Notes under the pieces: generated by a model
The model's database searches: none
What the model was told of the DNA's origin: nothing
Seen by the model: the letters and a program-made list of their open reading frames with translations, nothing else
Program-made: the position numbers and the translations under genes
Shown here: positions 7,442 through 11,335 of the stretch, in pieces
How the letters are laid out: each line of letters opens with the position of its first letter
How positions within the stretch are numbered: the stretch's first letter is position 1
Assembly (NCBI GenBank): GCA_016932955.1
Contig: JAFGBV010000266.1
Span: 1-11,335 of the forward strand
Reading direction: 5' to 3'
DNA: 11,335 nucleotides
Origin: Anaerolineales bacterium
GTDB lineage: Bacteria; Chloroflexota; Anaerolineae; Anaerolineales; UBA4823

Positions 7442-7690
7442 CTAAGTCGATGCAGGGCTGGCTGCTTTGACGGTCTTTTCTCGGTAAACGGTGATTGCTG
7501 CCTCTGGGCACATCAGTGCGCAAATTCCGCAGCCTGTGCAGCCATCACCGGTGAGCATGACCGGATGGTAGCCTTTAGGTGTCAGGCTTTCCATATCCAG
7601 TGCCAACACATGCTGCGGGCATTCGCTGACGCAAAGCTCACAGCCTTTGCAAAACAACTCGTTGACTTCGATCCATCCCTTTACGGGCAT
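7442..7690 (-). CDS. 2-oxoacid oxidoreductase delta subunit, 2x[4Fe-4S] ferredoxin-like
   Basis: This 82-residue protein has two complete CxxCxxCxxxCP motifs: C14, C17, C20, C24 and C51, C54, C57, C61. It therefore carries two [4Fe-4S] clusters, passing electrons from the TPP active site of the complex to external ferredoxin. The spacing between motifs, with 'LTPKGYHPV' between them, is typical of the delta subunit of POR/KOR/VOR complexes rather than of free ferredoxin. It is the first gene of the operon and has the best ribosome-binding site of the four, AGGAGG with a 7-nt spacer. The last 10 or so residues (about 72-82) are rich in Lys, Ala and Ser and are probably disordered. Confidence 0.93.
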   Translation of the reverse strand: MPVKGWIEVNELFCKGCELCVSECPQHVLALDMESLTPKGYHPVMLTGDGCTGCGICALMCPEAAITVYREKTVKAASPAST

Positions 7691-7770
7691 TGCATAACCT
7701 CCTGTTTGACAAGATGGACAATTTGGATAGTTTCAACCTTTATTATCTTTAACTTTGGTGTTTTTGCTAG

Positions 7771-7799
7771 TGTATACTGTCATACAATGCCTTGGTCAA
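7771..7799 (-). promoter_or_regulatory. Promoter of the 2-oxoacid oxidoreductase operon
   Basis: On the minus strand TTGACC (7794-7799) and TATACA (7771-7776) are exactly 17 bp apart. The predicted start is near 7764, leaving a leader of about 74 nt. The 10-bp palindrome GTCAATTGAC (7795-7804) covers the -35 box and could be an operator half or chance. Confidence 0.65.
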
Positions 7800-7804
7800 T
7801 TGAC

Positions 7805-7948
7805 ACTATTCAAAGTCTGACTGGCTGACGCTACGCGTGGGCAACTATCCATGGGAAAGTGGAGGATAGTGACACTTACGCTGAACAATTAGCTGGTGTT
7901 AATTTCGTTGAACAATAACGCAGTGGCATTTTTGTGGTGTTTTTGTGG
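7805..7948. other. Non-coding divergent spacer with a hairpin and short repeats
   Basis: No credible gene lies between the oxidoreductase promoter and the rplU promoter; the whole gene-free stretch is 7691-8170. It holds an imperfect-loop hairpin (ACTATCC 7844-7850 with GGATAGT 7864-7870), two copies of TGAACAAT (7882-7889 and 7909-7916), and two copies of TTTTTGTGGT (7929-7938 and 7940-7949), the last pair touching the rplU -35 box. Functions are unknown. Confidence 0.5.
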
Positions 7949-7977
7949 TTGACAGGGAAAGTTAACCCTATTATAAT
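7949..7977 (+). promoter_or_regulatory. Perfect-consensus promoter of the rplU-rpmA-rpmE operon
   Basis: TTGACA (7949-7954) and TATAAT (7972-7977) match the housekeeping sigma consensus at all twelve positions with the optimal 17-bp spacer. The predicted start is near 7984. Such strength suits a ribosomal protein operon and implies that output is controlled by another means, for example the leader that follows. Confidence 0.88.
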
Positions 7978-7983
7978 TCACCC

Positions 7984-8170
7984 CGCACTGCCCCGGCAGC
8001 TATTTGCTGGGGCTATATCTTGTCAAAAGTTGTTGGGAGAATCCCCAACACATCATATCCCCAACTTCCCCGGATGTCGGCGGAACGGCAGGTATAGAGG
8101 CCTTTCTTGCTGTGGGTAGTGTCTCAAAGACGCAGGCGATCTGGTGAAGTGAAGATTGGAGAAAAATATT
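7984..8170 (+). promoter_or_regulatory. Structured leader upstream of rplU
   Basis: About 187 nt of untranslated RNA precede the rplU ATG. Foldable parts are a hairpin at 7990-8013 (GCCC/CAGC pairing GCTG/GGGC around TATTT, with a 3-nt bulge), a 7-bp hairpin TGTTGGG (8031-8037) with CCCAACA (8044-8050), and a small stem at 8119-8133. ATCCCCAAC occurs twice (8041-8049 and 8057-8065), so the TGTTGGG arm has two competing partners. Ribosomal protein leaders often mediate feedback by the encoded protein. That role is inferred here; I do not recognise a known leader family. Confidence 0.45.
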
Positions 8171-8488
8171 ATGAAGTACGCCATTGTTGAGGACGGCGGG
8201 AAGCAGTTTCGCGCTGTCGAAGGCGAGACGATCGATGTAGATCGTTACTTGGCAGAAATCGGCGAAGAGATCGACCTGGAGCATGTGCTCTTGGTTCGAG
8301 ATGGCGATGATGTCAAAGTCGGTAGCCCCTTTGTTGAAGGTGCCCGGGTTTCAGCAACGATAGTCTCCCAGGTAAAAGGTCCCAAAATAATCGTTTTCAA
8401 ATATAAACCCAAGAAGCGCTATCGTGTCAAAAGCGGTCATCGCCAGCAATATACTCGCTTACGTATTGACTCGATTGCCCAGGAGTAG
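8171..8488 (+). CDS. rplU: 50S ribosomal protein L21
   Basis: The 105-residue product is full length for bL21, a 23S rRNA-binding protein of the large subunit. Recognisable parts are the N-terminal strand 'MKYAIVEDGGKQFR', the central acidic region with 'VLLVRDGDDVKVGSPFVEGA', and the basic RNA-binding end 'KYKPKKRYRVKSGHRQQYT' at about 76-94. I start at the ATG at 8171: the family begins MYAI/MKYAI, and GGAG (8158-8161) lies 9 nt upstream. An in-frame TTG at 8156 would add five unlikely residues and overlap that site. It is the first gene of rplU-rpmA-rpmE; rplU next to rpmA is the usual bacterial order. Confidence 0.97.
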   Translation: MKYAIVEDGGKQFRAVEGETIDVDRYLAEIGEEIDLEHVLLVRDGDDVKVGSPFVEGARVSATIVSQVKGPKIIVFKYKPKKRYRVKSGHRQQYTRLRIDSIAQE

Positions 8489-8497
8489 GAGGTTGAT

Positions 8498-8770
8498 ATG
8501 GCTCACAAGAAAGGTGGCGGCTCCAGCCGCAATGGTCGTGATAGTCAGTCGCAGCGATTGGGCGTAAAGAAGTTTGGCGGCGAATACGTGCTTTCCGGGA
8601 ATATCCTGGTTCGCCAGCGCGGCACACGCATTAAGCCAGGTCGTAATGTTGGGGTTGGTAAGGACGATACATTGTTTGCAATGGCAGATGGATTTGTAGT
8701 TTACGAGATCATCCGTGATAACCGCCGCTGTGTGCATGTTGAACCCGCTGAGCAACCCCAGCGAGCTTAG
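8498..8770 (+). CDS. rpmA: 50S ribosomal protein L27
   Basis: This is a 90-residue bL27, whose N-terminal tail reaches toward the peptidyl transferase centre. The start '[22 protein letters not shown]' region is the family signature, followed by '[19 protein letters not shown]' and '[15 protein letters not shown]'. The N-terminus begins directly with AHKKGGG, so there is no Firmicutes-type cleavable extension. The ATG is 9 nt after the rplU stop, with GGAGG 5 nt upstream. The stop codon lies in a small stem, CGAGC (8762-8766) with GCTCG (8770-8774), which may slightly reduce read-through into rpmE. Confidence 0.97.
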   Translation: MAHKKGGGSSRNGRDSQSQRLGVKKFGGEYVLSGNILVRQRGTRIKPGRNVGVGKDDTLFAMADGFVVYEIIRDNRRCVHVEPAEQPQRA

Positions 8771-8800
8771 CTCGAGCTGTCCATAAAGGAATTAAGGATC

Positions 8801-9274
8801 ATGAAACAAGGTATTCATCCCACATATTATCCAGAAGCCACAGTGATCTGTGCGTGTGGTAACACCTGGAAAACCGGCTCTACGGTGAAGGAAATCCGCA
8901 CAGATGTGTGCTCCAAATGTCATCCCTTCTTTACCGGTGAGCAGCGCATCGTTGATACCGAGGGCCAGGTTGACCGCTTCTATAAGCGTCTACAGGCGCG
9001 CGAGCAGTATCTGAGTGATATTGAGGCACGCGAGGCAGCCCGCACTTCCCCGGATCGTCCCATTGTGGAGTTGGAATTAGGTTCCCGCCCCACCGAGGCT
9101 CTTGCCAAGGCAAATATCACCACGGTTGGCGATATCATCGCATTGCTTGCCAAAGGCGAATCAGCCGTTCTGGCAGTGGATGGCTTCGGACGCAAATCCC
9201 TGGCTGATCTGAAGAAGCGCCTGCGCCAGTTAGGTTACGAATTGCCAGAAGCCGCAGCAGAAATTGTGGTTTAG
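8801..9274 (+). CDS. rpmE: Ribosomal protein L31 with RNA polymerase alpha-CTD-like extension
   Basis: Residues 1 to about 70 are a zinc-type (C+) bL31: '[21 protein letters not shown]', with C17, C19, C37 and C40 as the zinc ligands and '[21 protein letters not shown]' as family motifs. Normal bL31 is roughly 65-90 residues; this one has 157. After a charged, probably helical linker (about 60-85), residues 88-148 closely resemble the helix-hairpin-helix C-terminal domain of RNA polymerase alpha: '[13 protein letters not shown]', '[11 protein letters not shown]' and '[21 protein letters not shown]'. By eye R96, G130, K132 and S133 align with DNA-contacting R265, G296, K298 and S299 of E. coli alpha; N268 is replaced by E99. 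No stop codon or frameshift separates the parts. Ribosome-binding candidates are AAAGGA (10 nt) and AAGGA (2 nt) before the ATG. Confidence 0.93.
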   Translation: MKQGIHPTYYPEATVICACGNTWKTGSTVKEIRTDVCSKCHPFFTGEQRIVDTEGQVDRFYKRLQAREQYLSDIEAREAARTSPDRPIVELELGSRPTEALAKANITTVGDIIALLAKGESAVLAVDGFGRKSLADLKKRLRQLGYELPEAAAEIVV

Positions 9275-9306
9275 GGTTTCCAACCCCTTCATTCTGCGAT
9301 AAACTT

Positions 9307-9335
9307 ACAGGCAGACGCCAGGCGCGTCTGCCTGT
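9307..9335 (+). terminator. Terminator of the rplU-rpmA-rpmE operon
   Basis: Positions 9307-9318 and 9324-9335 form a perfect 12-bp GC-rich stem with the 5-nt loop CAGGC, followed by TATATTGT, a modest U-rich tail. It lies 32 nt after the rpmE stop. Confidence 0.85.
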
Positions 9336-9353
9336 TATATTGTGAGAGTTCTA

Positions 9354-9382
9354 CCTGAAAACACAGTTTCAGGGAATATAAT
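9354..9382 (+). promoter_or_regulatory. tdk promoter region with an operator-like palindrome
   Basis: A perfect -10 box, TATAAT, lies at 9377-9382; no good -35 is seen at 16-18 bp. Just upstream is the perfect inverted repeat CCTGAAA-N6-TTTCAGG (9354-9373), filling the -35 and spacer region. A bound protein there would either block polymerase or replace the missing -35 contact. It could instead form an RNA hairpin only if transcription started upstream. Confidence 0.5.
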
Positions 9383-9404
9383 CTATCTTGGGTAGAGGTG
9401 CATT

Positions 9405-9977
9405 ATGAAGCATCACACTGGCTCTGTGGAAGTGATTACAGGCTCCATGTTTTGTGGGAAAACCGATGAGTTGATTCGCCGCCTGCGCAGGGCAACGATT
9501 GCCCGACAGAAAGTGCAGGTTTTCAAACCGGAGATCGATAATCGTTACGCCGAACGAAAAGTAACCTCTCATGCAGGCAATGATTTTGAAGCCATTCCTA
9601 TCAAGAACGCTGGCGAAATCCTTGAGCACCTGGACAAGGACACAACGGTTGTGGCCATTGACGAAGCGCAATTCTTTGATGATCAGGTGATCTCTCTGGT
9701 TCAGGAATTGGCTAGCCGTGACCTACGGGTCATTGTGGCTGGATTGGACATGGATTTCCGCGGTGAACCATTTGGGCCTATGCCGGTGTTGATTGCCCAG
9801 GCTGAACGGGTAGACAAGCTACAGGCGATCTGCATGACCTGTGGAGAGCCGGCTTCCCGAACCCAGCGCTTGGTGAATGGACATCCAGCCCATTATCACG
9901 ATCCGGTAGTGATCGTTGGCGCCTCAGAGTTATATGAAGCGCGCTGCCGTAAGCACCATGAGGTACCAAAGGATTGA
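9405..9977 (+). CDS. tdk: Thymidine kinase, type II
   Basis: Phosphorylates thymidine to dTMP with ATP in pyrimidine salvage. The 190-residue chain is of usual length for the TK1-like family. It has the P-loop GSMFCGKT (13-20), the Walker B/catalytic segment DEAQFF (86-91), '[15 protein letters not shown]' preceding the lasso, and a zinc site from C143, C146, C181 and, in the last position, H184 instead of cysteine (CRKHH). The P-loop has Cys17 where many family members have Ser; neither change removes a required residue. The ATG follows GAGG by 6 nt. It heads tdk-hpt-cca, and its TGA ends 2 nt before the hpt ATG, so salvage of pyrimidines and purines is coupled here. Confidence 0.96.
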   Translation: MKHHTGSVEVITGSMFCGKTDELIRRLRRATIARQKVQVFKPEIDNRYAERKVTSHAGNDFEAIPIKNAGEILEHLDKDTTVVAIDEAQFFDDQVISLVQELASRDLRVIVAGLDMDFRGEPFGPMPVLIAQAERVDKLQAICMTCGEPASRTQRLVNGHPAHYHDPVVIVGASELYEARCRKHHEVPKD

Positions 9978-9979
9978 AG

Positions 9980-10537
9980 ATGCAACACTACCACGAATTC
10001 TTAGCTGAAATTTTGGTTTCTGAAGAGGAAATCCAGCGCCGCGTTGCGGAGTTGGGTGCAGAAATTAGCCGGGATTACCTCGGAAAAGATCTGTTATTGA
10101 TCTGCATCCTGCGTGGGGGCGTGCTTTTCCTGGCGGACCTGATGCGCCAAATCACAATACCCCACATGCTGGATTTTATGTCGGTTTCCTCTTATGGTGT
10201 GGGTGCGCGCCGCTCCAGCGGGCAATCGCGCATCACTTTGGATGTCAATACGGATATCCGCAACCGCCATGTGCTCCTGGTGGAGGATATCGTCGACTCG
10301 GGCTATACCATCAAATCGGTTATAGACCTGCTTGCCTCGCGGCAACCGCTCAGTGTGAAGGTCTGTGCGCTGCTGGACAAGGCTGAACGCCGTGAAGTGG
10401 AAGTGCCCATTCATTACCGCGGATTTGTGATACCGGACAAATTTGTCTTTGGATATGGATTGGATGCTGATGAATATTATCGCAGCCTGCCCTTCATTGG
10501 CGTTCTAGATACCTCGCACTACCAACCACCTGACTGA
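9980..10537 (+). CDS. hpt: Hypoxanthine phosphoribosyltransferase
   Basis: Converts hypoxanthine (and usually guanine) plus PRPP to IMP or GMP and PPi. The 185 residues are normal for bacterial Hpt. Visible motifs are ILRGG (43-47), 'DFMSVSSYG' (65-73) in the flexible loop, the PRPP-binding signature LLVEDIVDSGYTI (99-111), and 'PDKFVFGYGLD' (152-162), which holds the purine base. I start at the ATG at 9980, 6 nt after AAAGGA. An in-frame TTG at 9974 overlaps the tdk stop and lies too near that site. Translation is probably coupled to tdk, and the next gene starts 4 nt after the stop. Confidence 0.96.
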   Translation: MQHYHEFLAEILVSEEEIQRRVAELGAEISRDYLGKDLLLICILRGGVLFLADLMRQITIPHMLDFMSVSSYGVGARRSSGQSRITLDVNTDIRNRHVLLVEDIVDSGYTIKSVIDLLASRQPLSVKVCALLDKAERREVEVPIHYRGFVIPDKFVFGYGLDADEYYRSLPFIGVLDTSHYQPPD

Positions 10538-10541
10538 TCGA

Positions 10542-11335
10542 ATGCCGCGCACGCCACGCAAACCAGCGGAAAGTTCAGATGCCCTGGCGCGCTATGCGGG
10601 TCGCTGGGTGGCATTACTGGGTAACCGTGTGGTAGGCCAGGGAGGCACGCCAGAGCAAGCTTACCAGGCCGCCCGCCAACTGCGTTTCAAGGAAATTCCT
10701 CAAGTGAAATATATCCCTGCTTCGCAACCTTTTTCCTTCCATTCTCTCCTTGCATCTGTGGCCCAGGGGTTTCCGGCCGATGTTCCCGTTTACCTGGTCG
10801 GCGGCGCAGTTCGCGACGCACTGCGAGGACGCATAGCGCATGATCTGGATTTTGTTTTGGTTGGTGATGTGATGGCTCTTGCCCGCCGCCTGGGCGATCA
10901 GATTGGCGCAGCCTATTATCCTTTGGACGAGAAACGCCAATATGCACGCCTTGTTTTGCAGGTGCCTGCTGAGGGCCGTTTTATGCTTGATTTTGCGCCG
11001 CTGGAGGGGGAAGATCTAGAAAGCGACCTGCGCGCTCGCGATTTCACCATCAATGCCATCGCAGTAGACCTGCGTGACCAGCGGGCTTTGCTGGATCCCC
11101 TGGGTGGGGCGGCAGACCTGGCGGCAAAACGGCTGCGCGCCTGCTCGCCTGATGCCTTCCTCGCTGACCCGTTGCGCATCTTGCGGGCTGTACGCCTGGC
11201 GGCAGCTTTTGATCTCAGGATCTTGCCCGATACATTACGCTTGATGCGCCAGGCTGTGAGAGGCCTGGAAGGAATCTCGCCAGAGAGGTTGCGAGATGAA
11301 CTCTTCCGCATCCTGGATGGCTCTCGGCCTACCAC
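10542..11335 (+). CDS. CCA-adding enzyme/poly(A) polymerase family with N-terminal DUF5678-like domain, cut by window edge
   Basis: About 264 residues are visible and the frame is open to the end of the window. From about residue 82 it is a class II nucleotidyltransferase of the tRNA CCA-adding/poly(A) polymerase family: VYLVGGAVRD (83-92), the metal-binding pair in HDLDFV (D101, D103), then 'ARDFTINAIAVD', 'DPLGGAADL', 'ADPLRILRAVRLAA' and 'SPERLRDEL'. Such enzymes finish or repair the CCA end of tRNA; a poly(A) polymerase or partial (A- or C-adding) role is possible. Residues 15-59, 'ARYAGRWVALLGNRVVGQG' onward to 'VKYIP', resemble the small DUF5678 domain of unknown function, which CCA enzymes usually lack. 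There is no clear ribosome-binding site before the ATG, only 4 nt after the hpt stop, so re-initiation is likely. Confidence 0.88.
   Translation, partial: MPRTPRKPAESSDALARYAGRWVALLGNRVVGQGGTPEQAYQAARQLRFKEIPQVKYIPASQPFSFHSLLASVAQGFPADVPVYLVGGAVRDALRGRIAHDLDFVLVGDVMALARRLGDQIGAAYYPLDEKRQYARLVLQVPAEGRFMLDFAPLEGEDLESDLRARDFTINAIAVDLRDQRALLDPLGGAADLAAKRLRACSPDAFLADPLRILRAVRLAAAFDLRILPDTLRLMRQAVRGLEGISPERLRDELFRILDGSRPT

Noticed and set aside
8156..8170. TTG start giving five extra residues on L21
   Set aside because: The TTG overlaps the GGAG ribosome-binding site of the ATG at 8171, and L21 proteins start at the MKYAI equivalent.
7691..8170. Small genes in the long divergent spacer
   Set aside because: Short open frames here lack ribosome-binding sites and family features, and they overlap strong promoters and leader hairpins.
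8801..9274. L31 extension as a frameshift or mis-assembly artefact
   Set aside because: The frame is continuous, codon use does not change, and the tail is a well-formed domain ending at a stop just before a terminator, so a real fusion is the simpler reading.
9974..9979. TTG start of hpt overlapping the tdk stop
   Set aside because: It lies directly against the AAAGGA site; the ATG at 9980 has proper spacing and standard length.
10916..11335. Minus-strand open frame at the right edge
   Set aside because: The plus strand carries the conserved nucleotidyltransferase motifs throughout; the minus frame is an Arg/Ser-rich shadow.
1..11335. CRISPR array, tRNA, insertion sequence or attachment site
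   Set aside because: No regularly spaced repeats, no cloverleaf-like sequence, no transposase or integrase motifs and no paired terminal repeats were seen on either strand by eye.

Overview
The window reads as ordinary bacterial chromosome from an anaerobe, most likely a member of the Chloroflexota (Anaerolineae-like). That placement is an inference from protein character: a VorB-type ferredoxin-dependent 2-oxoacid oxidoreductase, pyruvate phosphate dikinase, secreted DUF4397 protein, DUF5678-like domain and an extended ribosomal protein L31. There is no rRNA or other marker gene to confirm it. I see no tRNA, insertion sequence, prophage or CRISPR array. Both window edges cut genes.

Left part (1-1950). 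The leftmost gene, on the minus strand and cut by the window start, encodes a secreted DUF4397-type protein. Two strong hairpins (607-688) separate it from a minus-strand pair: a six-helix formate/nitrite-type channel followed by a small stand-alone Lrp/AsnC effector-binding (RAM) domain protein without a DNA-binding half. The channel gene has a plausible promoter with a perfect CRP/FNR-like palindrome at about -42.

Centre (1951-7800). Divergent from the channel is ppdK (920 aa), which interconverts pyruvate and PEP using ATP, Pi, AMP and PPi. It ends at a perfect 22-bp stem that it shares with a convergent four-gene operon on the minus strand: ferredoxin-like delta subunit, alpha (VorB-like), TPP-binding beta, and gamma subunit. 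Together these encode a complete 2-oxoacid:ferredoxin oxidoreductase, probably for branched-chain 2-oxoacids. A good sigma-70-type promoter (7771-7799) drives it. The centre therefore holds fermentative carbon and electron metabolism: 2-oxoacid oxidation to acyl-CoA with reduced ferredoxin, the pyruvate/PEP interconversion, and anion (formate) export or import.

Right part (7800-11335). A perfect-consensus promoter (TTGACA, 17 bp, TATAAT), preceded by two helically phased repeats, drives rplU-rpmA-rpmE through a structured leader of about 187 nt. The rpmE product is an L31 with a long C-terminal extension that looks like the C-terminal domain of the RNA polymerase alpha subunit. This is the most unusual protein in the window. 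After a terminator, a second plus-strand unit runs tdk (thymidine kinase), hpt (hypoxanthine phosphoribosyltransferase) and a CCA-adding enzyme/poly(A) polymerase-family gene cut by the window end. The last carries an N-terminal DUF5678-like domain. A palindrome sits on the tdk promoter.

No clearly new multi-gene defence or mobile system is visible. The points of interest are two domain fusions, a stand-alone RAM protein paired with a channel, and several candidate regulatory sites.
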